The notes under the pieces: model-generated
What the model saw: only the letters and a program-made list of their open reading frames with translations
What the model was told of the DNA's origin: nothing
Database searches by the model: none
In this document: piece by piece, positions 1 through 8,761 of the stretch
Layout of the letters: every line of letters starts with the position of its first letter
Numbering within the stretch: position 1 is the first letter of the stretch
Virus record (IMG/VR): IMGVR_UViG_3300038701_002748
Coordinates: 1 to 30,414 of that record
Direction: 5' to 3' (one strand)
Source of the DNA: a virus
Length of the DNA: 30,414 nucleotides
Program-made: the position numbers and the translations under genes

Positions 1-91
1 AAAGAGGGGAAACGCGGGGGTTTTGTCGGAATGGTGGGTTTTGAGAGCCTCAACAATTCAACAGTGTGGCTCAACAAATGGATGTTGAACG
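1..91. other. Leader upstream of the packaging genes
   Basis: No gene is visible. The stretch contains several CAACA/TTGAA words, including a short inverted pair TTCAAC (57-62) and GTTGAA (84-89) just before the terS start. This could be an operator or a small hairpin. No convincing -35/-10 pair was found. Confidence 0.3.
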
Positions 92-823
92 ATGGATGTT
101 TCAGCGCCGAAGGTGATGACCAAGGCGGATTTCTGCCGGATGGTCGGTGTTGACCGCTCGATGGCCAATTACTGGCGGAACAGCAATGCGCTGACCGACG
201 ATGCTTTTGTCGGCACAGGGCGCGGGGCCAAGGTTGTCGTCGCGGTTGCGCTGGAACAACTGAAGGACCGGCTGGACTTGACGCAGCGGGTTGCTAATGG
301 CCGGGCTGATCTGGAGAAGCCGGCAACTGCTGCGGTAGCGCCGACCGCGCCCGTGTCAGAGCGGGTAACCCGGGACGGGACGAGGACGACTGCCGAGGAT
401 GAATTGCGCCTGGAGCGCATTCGCAAAGTGCGCCTGGAGAACGAGGCGCTGGAAGCGAAGCGCAGGGCCGAGGCCGGGACATACGTGCGGGCCGAAACGG
501 TCGCCCGGATTGTTGCATCGGCGATGGCGCAAGTGTTGTCGATGATCGAGAACGGTTTTGAGGTGCAGGCCGAAACGATCGCGGCGGCGCTGAAAGAGAA
601 GGGGGTTCAGGTCGACGCGCGGGATCTGGAATTGTTGATGGCAACGGCATTTCGGTCGCAGCGCGCAGCGCTTGCCAAGGCGCAGGCAGCGGCGTTGGCG
701 GAATTACCGTCGGTGGTCGAGGACCGTGCCGAGGATCGTGCCGAGGACCTGCCTGGCGGCATTCAATCCGGCATCGATGATGCCGATCTGGAAAGAAACG
801 ATGATGGGAGTGCTGCTGGCTAA
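92..823 (+). CDS. Terminase small subunit (Nu1-like)
   Basis: This is probably the DNA-recognition subunit of the packaging terminase, which binds the packaging site and delivers DNA to the large subunit. Residues about 8-35 (TKADFCRMVGVDRSMANYWR) read as a helix-turn-helix of the Nu1/MerR-like kind. The middle is a charged, probably coiled-coil stretch (about 95-130), and the C-terminus is acidic and rich in short ED repeats. It lies directly upstream of a GpA-type large subunit and overlaps it by 23 nt, the usual pairing. The ATG at 92 has only a weak ribosome binding site, so the start is uncertain. At 243 aa it is longer than lambda Nu1 (181 aa). The call rests on the N-terminal HTH and on position rather than strong full-length similarity. 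Confidence 0.75.
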   Translation: MDVSAPKVMTKADFCRMVGVDRSMANYWRNSNALTDDAFVGTGRGAKVVVAVALEQLKDRLDLTQRVANGRADLEKPATAAVAPTAPVSERVTRDGTRTTAEDELRLERIRKVRLENEALEAKRRAEAGTYVRAETVARIVASAMAQVLSMIENGFEVQAETIAAALKEKGVQVDARDLELLMATAFRSQRAALAKAQAAALAELPSVVEDRAEDRAEDLPGGIQSGIDDADLERNDDGSAAG

Positions 824-2798
824 TCCGCAACATCTGGTCGGGTCGGCGCTTGCGTCGGCGCTGGAACCGCCGCCGCCGCTGGACCTGCATCGCTGGGCCT
901 GTGACAATATCGTGTTCGGCAAGGACAGCCCCTATCCGGGGCCGTATGATCCGGCACGGTTTCCGTGGAACGAGGAAATCCTGCGGGCGTTGAGCCCGGA
1001 TGACCCGACCCGTCTGGTGGCGCTGAAAGGTTCGGCACAGTTTGGCAAGACGGTGATCGCGCTGATCTTTTGCGCGGGATCGGTTGCGGAGGCCGGCGGG
1101 TATTTCCTGTATGTCCATCCGCAAGAGGACAATGCTGCGCGCTGGGCGAAGATGAAGCTGCGCCCAATGCTGCGCCAGTCGTCTTGTCTGACCAAGGTTT
1201 TCGGGCGGGTTGAGGAAAACTCGCTGTCATACATCGAGCGCCGGGACGGTCTGGGCGCGATCCAGGTCAGTGGTGCGCGGTCCGAGGCATCGCTGTCGAT
1301 GGTTTCTGCCGAACGGCAGGTCCAGGACGATCTGGCGAAATGGGAGGACAACAACGCCGGTGATCCGGAAGCGCAGGCCGACAGCCGGTCGGCGTCGTTC
1401 CGCCGCCGCAAAGTGTTCAAGGCGTCAACGCCGCTGATCATGCCGGGATGCCGGATCACGGTTGCCTATGATGGCGGCACGCAGGAACAGGTGCATATGC
1501 CGTGCCCGCATTGCGGTCACGCGCATCCGCTGACCTGGGCGAACATGCAGGAGACGTCGGAAAACCGCGATCCCGCGGATGCCGGTTTTTCCTGCCCGGA
1601 ATGTGGCGGGCTGATCCAGCAGCATCACCTGCGCGAAATGCGCCGTCAGGCACATTGGGTGGCGGGCATTCCCGCCGCACCATATCGCTCGTTCTACATC
1701 TGGCGCGCCTATATCGGCGTCGACACGTTCGCGGATATCTGGCGCGCCTGGCTGAAGGCCAAGGGCGACCCGAAAGCGGAACAGGTTTTCTTTAACGACT
1801 GGCTTGGCCTGGCCTATGAGGTGGCCGGATCGGCACCACCCGCCGAGGCGCTGATCGAGCGCGCCGAACATGGACACCGTCGCGGGGTCGTGCCGCATGG
1901 CTTCCCGATGCTGACCGCCGGGATCGACGTGCAGGGCGGCGAGAGCAACCCGCGTTGTGAGGCGCAGATTGTTGCCTGGGCCGGCGACCTGCGCCGCGCG
2001 GTGGTTGATTACATCGTGGTACGGGGCAGTATCACCGATACCGAAACCCGGGCCGAACTGACCCGGCTGATCGGACGCAAGTGGCTGACCGAAAGCGGAT
2101 CGGCCATGGGCCTCGACCTGACCGCGATCGACGCGAACGCCTATACCGCCGACGTGATGGACTGGGTCAAGACCCAGCCGTCGTCGAAACTGATCGCGGT
2201 GCGCGGTGCCAATTCGGAGTTGGCCCCGCCGATCGCGCTGGTGAAGTACGAGAAGAACAAGCGCGGCCAGAACAAGCGGTTCCAGCGCCGGTTCTACAAC
2301 GTCGGTGTCAGCGGCATGAAGGCGGCGCTGTACCGCAACCTGACCAAGGACGACCCGCTGGCGCGGGGTTACATCGCCCTGCCGAACGGGATGGAGGCGG
2401 AGTATTTCGAGCAGCTGACCGCAGAGACCCGGGTGCGCCTCAACAAGGCGGACAAGCGCGGTCGCATCGCCCAGGAGCGCTGGGCATGGATGCTGAAGCG
2501 TGACGCCCGAAACGAAGCGCTCGACAACATGAACTATGCCGAGGCCGCCGCTGTGCGCCTGGGCTGGCGGGACAAACAGCGCGACGATGCCTGGTGGGAT
2601 GAGCGGATCGCGGAGCGGTTTGCATCGCCCGCCGGGCAGCTGGACCTGGAAGACTGGACCGCCCCGGCGGCGGCAGGATCCGGAACCGCTGGTGGTGATG
2701 TCGCGAACGGCGTTCGCGGTGCCGCGGGTGAAAAGGCAAGTGGCCCCCGCGCGGCGGGGAAGTCGCTGGCGGCGCGGCTGAAACAACCGGGAGACTAA
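801..2798 (+). CDS. Terminase large subunit, GpA family
   Basis: This is the ATPase/nuclease motor that cuts concatemeric DNA and pumps it into the prohead. From the ATG at 801 (preceded by GGAAAG) the protein is 665 aa, close to lambda gpA. A Walker A-like KGSAQFGKT lies at about 76-84. A GpA-typical zinc pair, CPHC (235-238) and CPEC (265-268), follows. The nuclease domain opens with the Asp of GIDVQGG (about 376). An upstream in-frame ATG at 672 would lie deep inside the small subunit gene and gives an unrelated Arg-rich leader, so 801 was chosen. The C-terminal tail (about 620-665) is Ala/Gly-rich and contains one copy of the palindromic repeat at 2702-2718. The next gene starts 3 nt after the stop. 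Confidence 0.95.
   Translation: MMGVLLANPQHLVGSALASALEPPPPLDLHRWACDNIVFGKDSPYPGPYDPARFPWNEEILRALSPDDPTRLVALKGSAQFGKTVIALIFCAGSVAEAGGYFLYVHPQEDNAARWAKMKLRPMLRQSSCLTKVFGRVEENSLSYIERRDGLGAIQVSGARSEASLSMVSAERQVQDDLAKWEDNNAGDPEAQADSRSASFRRRKVFKASTPLIMPGCRITVAYDGGTQEQVHMPCPHCGHAHPLTWANMQETSENRDPADAGFSCPECGGLIQQHHLREMRRQAHWVAGIPAAPYRSFYIWRAYIGVDTFADIWRAWLKAKGDPKAEQVFFNDWLGLAYEVAGSAPPAEALIERAEHGHRRGVVPHGFPMLTAGIDVQGGESNPRCEAQIVAWAGDLRRAVVDYIVVRGSITDTETRAELTRLIGRKWLTESGSAMGLDLTAIDANAYTADVMDWVKTQPSSKLIAVRGANSELAPPIALVKYEKNKRGQNKRFQRRFYNVGVSGMKAALYRNLTKDDPLARGYIALPNGMEAEYFEQLTAETRVRLNKADKRGRIAQERWAWMLKRDARNEALDNMNYAEAAAVRLGWRDKQRDDAWWDERIAERFASPAGQLDLEDWTAPAAAGSGTAGGDVANGVRGAAGEKASGPRAAGKSLAARLKQPGD
2702..2718. 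repeat. Palindromic repeat, copy 1 (inside terL)
   Basis: CGCGAACGGCGTTCGCG is an odd palindrome with 8-nt arms around one central G. Here it is read in frame as Ala-Asn-Gly-Val-Arg in the non-conserved C-terminal tail of the terminase. The 15-nt core recurs exactly at 8766-8780, 16862-16876 and (reverse complement) 22312-22326. Confidence 0.75.
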
Positions 2799-2801
2799 GC
2801 G

Positions 2802-3014
2802 ATGGCGACGACAGAGCAGAACACGGCATGGCTATCGGAATGCGAGGCTGCGCTGCAGAAACTGCTGACCGGGACCCAGGCGGTGTCGGTCGGTTATGGT
2901 GGCAACAGTGTTTCCTATACCGCCGCGAATATCGGCGCGCTGCGCCAGCGGATCGCGGAGCTGAAACGTAACCTGGGGCAGGTAAGCCCGCGGGCAACCC
3001 GCCCGCACTACTGA
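2802..3014 (+). CDS. gpW-like head-tail joining protein
   Basis: This is a 70-aa protein matching the lambda gpW type, the small protein that seals the filled head at the portal and prepares it for FII and the tail. It has the family pattern: an N-terminal helix (ECEAALQKLLTGTQAVSV), a short beta hairpin (GGNSVSYTAAN), and a second helix (IGALRQRIAELKRNLGQ) with a basic tail. Its length equals gpW (68 aa) and its place between terminase and portal is the lambda position. GGGAG lies 8 nt before the ATG. The gene is tightly coupled to terL. Confidence 0.88.
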   Translation: MATTEQNTAWLSECEAALQKLLTGTQAVSVGYGGNSVSYTAANIGALRQRIAELKRNLGQVSPRATRPHY

Positions 3015-3084
3015 TCATCGACCCTGATCGCCTGATCGCCGATCCGCCCCGTCGGGCGCGTGCCCCAACCTGCAAGGTGCTTCC

Positions 3085-4683
3085 ATGGCCTTTCCGCCCT
3101 CGCCAATCCTGGACGTGTCCGGGCGTCCGATGCAGCGTGCCGAGCTGCGCGATACCGCCCATGCCGGTGCGTCGTTTCGTAGCCCGGAAATGTCAGGCTG
3201 GCATCCGGGTTTGCAGTCTGCGGATACGGCGTATCTTTACGAGCGCGACACGCTGGTCGCGCGGGTTCGCGACCTGGCGCGCAACGATGGCTGGATTGCA
3301 GGTTCGGTGCAGCGTCTGCTGGATAGCATCATCGGCTTTGGCCTGCGGCTGAAGGCGAAACCAAACTGGAAGGCACTGGGGCTGGATCCGGAATGGGCGT
3401 CGGAATGGTCGCGTGACGTCGAGGCGCAGTGGCGCACCTGGGCCTATGACCCGCGCAATTTTATCGACACGACCCGCCAGACCAATTTCGGCGGATTGAT
3501 GTGCCTGGCGATGAACCACCAGATCGTCGACGGCGAGGGGCTGATCATTCCGAAATGGCTGGATCGGCCCGGATCGAAATTCAAGCTGGCGCTGGAGGTG
3601 GTCGATCCTGATCGTATGACCAACCCGAACGGCGCACCCGACAGCGACCGGTTGCGGCGCGGGGTCGAGCTGGACGAGAATGGCGCGCCTGTCGCAGTGC
3701 ATGTCCGTAGCGGTCACCCGCATGACATGACCTATGGCGGGGTGCAGTCGTGGCAGACCGTGCGGATCCCGATGGAGACCCCGTGGGGCCGTCCGATGGC
3801 GATCCACCATTTCGAGGCGACGCAGGCCGGACAGCATCGCGGTCGATCGGTTTTCGCGCCGGTGCTGCAGCGCCTGCGCATGGCGCAGCAGTATGACCGG
3901 ATCGAAATGCAGGCGGCGGTGATCAATGCCTCGCTGACCGCGTTTGTTGAATCGTCGATGGATCGCGGCTTCGTTGAGGAAATGCTGGATGGCGACAACA
4001 CCGGACTGTCGAATTACCAGGACGGGCGGGCGAGTTTCTATGACGAAGCGCCGGTCCGGATGGATGGTGCGCGGATCATTCACACCTATCCTGGCGACAA
4101 GGTCGACATCCCGGCGTCAAACCGTCCGCATTCCGGCCATGACCAGTTTCTGAAGCTGGCGCACCGCAACCTGGCGGCAGCGACCGGTCTTTCCGCGCCG
4201 CAGGTTTCGGCAGATTACAGCGGGTTGAACTATTCCACCATGCGCGCTGCGTTTATCGACGTGCATCGCAATGTCGATGCGCGGCGGTTCTATTTTGCCA
4301 GTGCCGCGCCGAGCCAGATTTACATGATGTGGCTGGAAGAGGCGATCGACAATGGCGCGGTTGAACTGCCGCCCGGTGCACCGGACTTTCACGCCGAGAT
4401 GGCGGCCTATGCGCAGAGCGAGTGGCTGGGGCCAGGGCGCGGCGTCATCGACCCGACCAAGGAGGCCCAGGCCGCGCTGATGCGGATCGACGGACAGCTG
4501 TCCACCGCGACCGAAGAGGCCGCGATGCAGGGCCGCGATTTCGAGGACATCATCCGTCAGCAGGCCGAAGAGGCACGGTTGCGCGAGGAGTACGGGGTGC
4601 CGGATCCGAACTGGGCAATGCTGCAACAGCGCGGCGGCGACGGGCATGCCAGTGACATGGAAGTGACGAGGGCGACGCAATGA
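3085..4683 (+). CDS. Portal protein (lambda gpB family)
   Basis: This forms the dodecameric ring at one head vertex through which DNA passes and to which the tail docks. The 532-aa product matches the lambda gpB family in length. The N-terminal part carries the usual ARDL-xRN-xGWIAGSVQRLLD stretch and the IGFGLRLKAKPNW segment (about 62-95). The family hallmark ADYSGLNYSTMRAAF is at about 375-389. The C-terminal region (about 455-532) is Gln/Glu-rich and probably helical. The ATG at 3085 has a modest AAGG upstream. The stop overlaps the next start as ATGA (4680-4683), so portal and protease are translationally coupled, as B and C are in lambda. Confidence 0.93.
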   Translation: MAFPPSPILDVSGRPMQRAELRDTAHAGASFRSPEMSGWHPGLQSADTAYLYERDTLVARVRDLARNDGWIAGSVQRLLDSIIGFGLRLKAKPNWKALGLDPEWASEWSRDVEAQWRTWAYDPRNFIDTTRQTNFGGLMCLAMNHQIVDGEGLIIPKWLDRPGSKFKLALEVVDPDRMTNPNGAPDSDRLRRGVELDENGAPVAVHVRSGHPHDMTYGGVQSWQTVRIPMETPWGRPMAIHHFEATQAGQHRGRSVFAPVLQRLRMAQQYDRIEMQAAVINASLTAFVESSMDRGFVEEMLDGDNTGLSNYQDGRASFYDEAPVRMDGARIIHTYPGDKVDIPASNRPHSGHDQFLKLAHRNLAAATGLSAPQVSADYSGLNYSTMRAAFIDVHRNVDARRFYFASAAPSQIYMMWLEEAIDNGAVELPPGAPDFHAEMAAYAQSEWLGPGRGVIDPTKEAQAALMRIDGQLSTATEEAAMQGRDFEDIIRQQAEEARLREEYGVPDPNWAMLQQRGGDGHASDMEVTRATQ

Positions 4684-5591
4684 TCAGCTATCCACAAATT
4701 GCGTCGCGATTGTTCAATCGTCCGCTGCTGATGCCGCCGCAGCGGTTGTCGCCGTTGCTGTCGGTGCTGGGGCCTCGGCTTGGTTTCGACGGGGTGATGG
4801 TGGACGGCGTGCGCCGCCCATTGTCCAGCCTTGCCGCGCAAGCTGCGGGCGCGGCGGATGCGGGCCTGGACCTGGCAGGTGGTCCGCAATCGGCCCCTGA
4901 AGCCTATGGCCCGTATCCGGTCGAGGAGGGGGTCGCAATCATCGAGATCACCGGCACGCTGGTCAACCGGGGCAAGTGGATTGGCGAAGATTGCGGCATG
5001 ACCTCCTATGAGGGGTTGGCGCAGCAGGTCGGCACTGCCGGGGTGGATCCGGGCGTGCGGGGCATCCTGCTGGACATCGCGTCGGGTGGCGGTGAGGCGG
5101 CGGGCTGCGAGGCCATGGCCAATCTGATCGCCCGCGTGGCGGCTGTGAAACCGGTCTGGGCGGCTGTTGGCGACGAGGCGCTGTCGGCGGGGTACTGGCT
5201 CGCCAGTGCGGCGGGCATGATCTGCCTGCCACAGTTGGCCGAGGTCGGGTCGGTCGGCGTCTGGTGCCTGCACATGGACCAGTCCCGCGCGATCGACAAA
5301 CAGGGCATCACGCCCAGCCTGATCTTTGCCGGCGACCACAAGGTGGATGGTCACCCGTTCGCCGCCCTGGACGAGGCGGTACGTGCGGATTGGCAGGTCA
5401 GTGTCGACCACACAAGGCGGGTCTTCGCCGAGGCCGTTGGTCGTTATCGCGAAATCAGCGTCGAGGCGGTGCTGGCCACCGAGGCAAGATGTTTGACCGG
5501 CACCGCCGCGATCCAGGCGGGTTTGGCCGATGTGATCATGGATCGATACGAAGCGCAGGCGGAACTGACGGCGCGGATCGCCGCCGCCTGA
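4680..5591 (+). CDS. Prohead serine protease, S49 (ClpP/SppA-like) family
   Basis: This is the capsid maturation protease equivalent to lambda gpC, which cleaves head proteins and scaffold inside the prohead. In the 303-aa product the crotonase-like fold shows as VAIIEITGTLVNRG (about 85-98), DIASGGGEAAGCEAMAN (132-148) and the nucleophile region DEALSAGYWLAS with Ser169. Lys221 in FAGDHKVDGHPF is the expected general base of the Ser-Lys dyad. Unlike lambda gpC, there is no C-terminal scaffold extension. The scaffold seems to be encoded by the separate next gene. The start overlaps the portal stop by 4 nt. Confidence 0.93.
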   Translation: MISYPQIASRLFNRPLLMPPQRLSPLLSVLGPRLGFDGVMVDGVRRPLSSLAAQAAGAADAGLDLAGGPQSAPEAYGPYPVEEGVAIIEITGTLVNRGKWIGEDCGMTSYEGLAQQVGTAGVDPGVRGILLDIASGGGEAAGCEAMANLIARVAAVKPVWAAVGDEALSAGYWLASAAGMICLPQLAEVGSVGVWCLHMDQSRAIDKQGITPSLIFAGDHKVDGHPFAALDEAVRADWQVSVDHTRRVFAEAVGRYREISVEAVLATEARCLTGTAAIQAGLADVIMDRYEAQAELTARIAAA

Positions 5592-5667
5592 CCAACCTTG
5601 CAGCCGTTCGCGATGGTGCGGGCCGCTGATCCTGTAACCAAGTTTCCAACAAAACGAGGAAAAGACC

Positions 5668-6267
5668 ATGGCAACCAGCAATTTCTTGAACCTGTTCGGG
5701 CGTGGAAAATCGGCAAAGCGCAAGGCCGATGATGCGCCGGTCAAGGATGACGATGACGCCGCCACGGCGCAGGCCGCCGAGGGTGAGGATGGCGAAGACG
5801 AGGAAGAGGAAGACGGCACCGATGACAACGCCGCCAATCCTGCCGCCACCCCCGCCGATGAGGAAGGCGGCGAGGATGAGGCAGCGGATGGCGAAGACGA
5901 GGAAGAGGAAGACGCCATGCCCGCCGACAAGAAAGAGGCCGCGGCCTATCGCCGGGGCCGGGCGGCAGGCGTGCGGCGCGAACGCCATCGCACCGCAAAG
6001 GTTATGAGCGCACCCGTAACGGTGGGGCGGGAAAAGACCGCCGCGCTGTTGCTGGCCTCCGGGTCCACCCCCGCCGCCGCCATTGTGACGGCGTTGGCCT
6101 CGGTGCCGAAATCAAACGGCAGTCACCTCGACGATGCCATGCGCAAGCTCGGCAATCCACCGACCGGCCCCGGTTACGAATCGCAGGCGTCGAATGGTTC
6201 GAGCCTGGCCGATAAGCAGCGCGCCCGTCAGGAGGCCAAGCTGAAGCAATCCGCGCCGCCTCGCTGA
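5668..6267 (+). CDS. Probable scaffolding protein (Nu3-like)
   Basis: The 199-aa product has three parts: a basic N-terminus (MATSNFLNLFGRGKSAKRK), a very acidic Asp/Glu/Ala linker (about 20-90), and a C-terminal helical part. The segment YRRGRAAGVRRERHRTAKVM followed by ASGSTPAAAIVTALAS (about 92-150) resembles the ERxR...A-x-L region often found C-terminal to S49 phage proteases, where it acts as scaffold. Position between the protease and the gpD/gpE genes also matches lambda Nu3. A good ribosome binding site (AACGAGGAAAAGACC) precedes the ATG. The function is inferred from composition, this motif and synteny. The acidic linker is partly made by an exact 29-bp duplication. Confidence 0.65.
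   Translation: MATSNFLNLFGRGKSAKRKADDAPVKDDDDAATAQAAEGEDGEDEEEEDGTDDNAANPAATPADEEGGEDEAADGEDEEEEDAMPADKKEAAAYRRGRAAGVRRERHRTAKVMSAPVTVGREKTAALLLASGSTPAAAIVTALASVPKSNGSHLDDAMRKLGNPPTGPGYESQASNGSSLADKQRARQEAKLKQSAPPR
5787..5914 (+). repeat. 29-bp direct repeat in the acidic linker of the scaffold gene
   Basis: Positions 5787-5815 and 5886-5914 are identical. The copies are 99 nt (33 codons) apart, so they are in frame and both encode a DGEDEEEED block. This looks like an internal duplication that lengthened the acidic linker. Confidence 0.85.
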
Positions 6268-6351
6268 TCGGTGCTGTTTCAATCCCTGGGCCGACCGGCT
6301 CTGATCCAATCCATCGCGGCGTGAGGCCGCACAGAAATAAGGATTTCCGAT

Positions 6352-7020
6352 ATGACCAGTTTGACGGAAAAGAAATACACCAGCGATTTTCTGCTGGGCG
6401 AAGCCGCGCACCATCGCAGCCGTGCCGCTGCCACATTCCTGGCAGGGGACGGCGCGACAATCGACCTGCAGGCGGGGACCATCCTGGGCCGCATTCTGTT
6501 TGATGATCCGGCGGGTGCTGCCGACGGTGGAAATACCGGTAATGGTGCGCTGACCGTCGGTGACCTCGGTCGTCTTGCGGTGCTGGGTGTCTATACACTG
6601 ACCTGCATCGAGGACATTGACGCGGGCGGACGGTTTTCCGTTACCGCGCCTGACGGCACGGCGCTCGCCGAGGCGTTGGTTGGCGCCGCTTATTCCAACG
6701 ATCACCTCGGCTTTACCATCGCCGATGGTTCTACCGATTTCGAGTTGGGCGATGCCTTCACGATCACGGTGGCGGTTGGCTCACTGAAGCTGGTCCCGCT
6801 GGATCAGGATGCGGTTGATGGCTCGCAGGTCTTTGCCGGGATCAACCTGAACAGCGTCACGGTGCCCGATGGCACCGATCTGGCCGGCGTCATCATCACC
6901 GGTGAGGCGGTGGTAAAGCGGCAGGGTCTGATCTGGCCGGCGTCGATCGACGCTGACGAGCAGGCACAGGTCGAAAAGGAGATGGCCGCAAGCCTGATCC
7001 AGATCCGCGAAAGCGCCTGA
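6352..7020 (+). CDS. Head decoration protein (lambda gpD-like)
   Basis: This 222-aa protein should bind the outside of the expanded capsid as trimers and stabilise it. The N-terminal EKKYTSDFLLGEAAHHRSR is typical of the gpD-like family, in which proteins start with a similar FLLGE...SR motif and then a beta-rich region. The C-terminal half keeps the VPLDQDAVDGSQVFAGI and GEAVVKRQGLIWPA segments of the family. The central 45-135 region, rich in Gly, Asp and Thr, is an insertion relative to lambda gpD (110 aa), as in other longer decoration proteins. An AAGGATTTCCGAT spacer precedes the ATG. It lies directly upstream of the major capsid gene, as in lambda. Confidence 0.87.
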   Translation: MTSLTEKKYTSDFLLGEAAHHRSRAAATFLAGDGATIDLQAGTILGRILFDDPAGAADGGNTGNGALTVGDLGRLAVLGVYTLTCIEDIDAGGRFSVTAPDGTALAEALVGAAYSNDHLGFTIADGSTDFELGDAFTITVAVGSLKLVPLDQDAVDGSQVFAGINLNSVTVPDGTDLAGVIITGEAVVKRQGLIWPASIDADEQAQVEKEMAASLIQIRESA

Positions 7021-7090
7021 TCGCGCGATAGGATTAACCCGTCGTGACGGCTGCCTGAAGGCGCGGCGACACAGTCTAGGAGTATTCAAA

Positions 7091-8128
7091 ATGGATGGTT
7101 TTCCGGATGTCTTCGGTGGGAGCGCGATGTTCTCCACCACGTCTTTGACGCAGGCGATCAACGTCATTCCGAACATGTACGGTCGGACACAGGAACTGGG
7201 CATCTTTGGCGCGCCCAAGGGCATTCCGACGACGTCGGTTGTTCTGGAACAGCGCAACGGTGTGCTGCACCTGTTGTCGACCAAGGAACGCGGCACCCCG
7301 GCCAATGGCAATGTCGCGGCAAAACGCTCGGCGTTGAGTTTCATGGTGCCGCATATTCCGCTGGATGAGGTCATTAAGGCCGAGGATTTCCAGGGTGTGC
7401 GGATGTTCGGCAGTCAGAACCAGCTCGAAACGCTGCAGAATGTCATGTTGGACCGCCAGGAATCCATGGCGCAGAAACATTACATCACCTGGGAGTACCA
7501 CCGCATGGGGGCGCTGTCGGGCAAGATCCTGGATGCCGACGGCTCAACCCTGCATGACCTGTTTACGGCCTTTGGTGTGAGCCAGAAGGTCGTCGATTTT
7601 GTGCTGGGGACTGAAGGGACCAGCGTGCAGGAGAAGTGCCTCGAAGTAACGGGGCATATCGAGGACAATCTGCAGGGCGAGGTGATGGACGGTGTGCATG
7701 CGCTGTGTTCGCCGACCTGGTTCAACAAGTTTATCAAGCACCCGTCGGTCCGCGAGGCGTTCAAGTATTACTCCTCGGTGCAGGAACCTTTGCGCACGGA
7801 TCCGCGAAAGAGCTTCCCGTTCGCCGGCATCACGTTCGAGGAATATCGCGGCAAGGCGTCGTTCCTGAATGCGGATGGCACGACGTCACAGCGCCTGTTC
7901 GTGCCGGATGGCGATGTCCGGTTTTTCCCGACCGGGACCCAGAACACATTCACGCATACCTGCGCGCCGGCGGATTTTGTCGAGACGGCAAACACCATCG
8001 GCCTGCCGCTTTACATGAAGGCAGAGCCCGGCGACATGAACCGCTGGATCGATCTGCACGCGCAGTCCAACCCGCTGTTCCTTTGCAACCGTCCGGCGTT
8101 GCTGGTGCGTGGGCATTCTTCCGACTGA
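7091..8128 (+). CDS. Major capsid protein (lambda gpE family)
   Basis: This is the 345-aa shell subunit, matching the length of lambda gpE (341 aa), an HK97-fold protein. The family features are the N-terminal FSTTSLTQAINVIPNMYGR, the segment RNGVLHLLSTKERGTPAN (about 54-72), LDRQESMAQKHYITWEYHRMGALSGKI (spans about 120-146) and the C-terminal IDLHAQSNPLFLCNRPALLV. An excellent AGGAG lies 8 nt before the ATG. The gene is followed by a hairpin-rich spacer that could set its expression apart from downstream genes. The CDS itself is intact. Confidence 0.95.
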   Translation: MDGFPDVFGGSAMFSTTSLTQAINVIPNMYGRTQELGIFGAPKGIPTTSVVLEQRNGVLHLLSTKERGTPANGNVAAKRSALSFMVPHIPLDEVIKAEDFQGVRMFGSQNQLETLQNVMLDRQESMAQKHYITWEYHRMGALSGKILDADGSTLHDLFTAFGVSQKVVDFVLGTEGTSVQEKCLEVTGHIEDNLQGEVMDGVHALCSPTWFNKFIKHPSVREAFKYYSSVQEPLRTDPRKSFPFAGITFEEYRGKASFLNADGTTSQRLFVPDGDVRFFPTGTQNTFTHTCAPADFVETANTIGLPLYMKAEPGDMNRWIDLHAQSNPLFLCNRPALLVRGHSSD

Positions 8129-8181
8129 CGGATCGCCAGCCGTCGGTTTGAGGGTGGGGTGTTCCGGTTCTTGCGACCGGG

Positions 8182-8248
8182 ACGCTCCAGCCCTGTTTCC
8201 CTGTCGTTGTGCCTAGGTGGCGCTGGCGGGGGTACAGGCCTGGAGCGT
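8182..8248. terminator. Long inverted repeat after the capsid gene, terminator-like
   Basis: ACGCTCCAGCCCTGT (8182-8196) pairs with ACAGGCCTGGAGCGT (8234-8248) with a single mismatch and a 37-nt intervening segment. The right arm is followed by TTTAACTTTT. This could be a weak or attenuating terminator, or an RNA-stabilising stem, that raises capsid mRNA relative to the genes behind it. Confidence 0.5.
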
Positions 8249-8282
8249 TTAACTTTTGCAACCGATTTTGAGGAGAAGTGTC

Positions 8283-8687
8283 ATGCGTCATCTGCAGGCC
8301 CTGGTGGCCTTTGTTTTTGTCGAGAACGATCGCGGTGATACGCGCTCGGTGCCTGTGAACTGGACCGGCCTGGTGCCGGCGGCCGAGGCTGACAAGCTGG
8401 TTGAGACAGGCAAGGCCCGCTTTCTCGACGCCGTGGAACAGGCCCCCGCCGCCCCGCCGCCGCCGCCGACCGCAGAACAGGTTTCCGGCGCATTGCAGGA
8501 GATTTTCCCGACCCTGTCCGATGAGGACTGGGGCAAGGACCGGGTGCCGAATGTCAGGTTGTTGACCGGTGCGTTGTCTGATCATTTCGACCGCCGCGTC
8601 AAGCTGACCGCGGCGGATCGTGATGCGGCGCTGGAAATCTATCGCGTCGCCAATCCCGATTTGTTCAACCCGCCGGTCAAGACCTGA
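8283..8687 (+). CDS. Hypothetical head protein, lambda FI position
   Basis: The 134-aa product is of unknown function. The start chosen is the ATG at 8283 because GAGGAGAAG lies just before it; the in-frame ATG at 8256 has no such site. Two parts are joined by a proline-rich linker (APPPPPT, about 52-60). The N-terminal part ends in PAAEADKLVETGKARFLD. The C-terminal part (VRLLTGALSDHFDRRVKLTAADRDAALEIY) resembles the final helix pair seen in small head-completion proteins of Mu-like phages (HI1506-like). It sits between the capsid gene and the FII-like connector, where lambda has FI, so a role in packaging or head completion is plausible. This is a positional inference. Confidence 0.55.
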   Translation: MRHLQALVAFVFVENDRGDTRSVPVNWTGLVPAAEADKLVETGKARFLDAVEQAPAAPPPPPTAEQVSGALQEIFPTLSDEDWGKDRVPNVRLLTGALSDHFDRRVKLTAADRDAALEIYRVANPDLFNPPVKT

Positions 8688-8761
8688 TCTGCCGCTTGCC
8701 GCCCGCCGGGTCCGTTTCTCTCCGCCCCAATGGCGGTGGTGGTTGCGGTGATGATGCCAGC

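Noticed and set aside
672-800. Longer terminase large subunit from an ATG at 672
   Set aside because: It lies wholly inside the small subunit gene, encodes an Arg-rich low-complexity leader, and 801 has a better ribosome binding site.
1425-2786. Long open frame on the minus strand opposite terL (and similar ones opposite portal, tape measure and gp47 genes)
   Set aside because: These are antisense shadows caused by GC-rich third codon positions; their proteins are Arg/Pro/His-rich with no domain and no ribosome binding sites.
4557-5930. Minus-strand frame opposite the protease and scaffold genes, with a poly-Ser start
   Set aside because: The Ser-rich part is the complement of the acidic scaffold linker; the plus-strand genes are clear.
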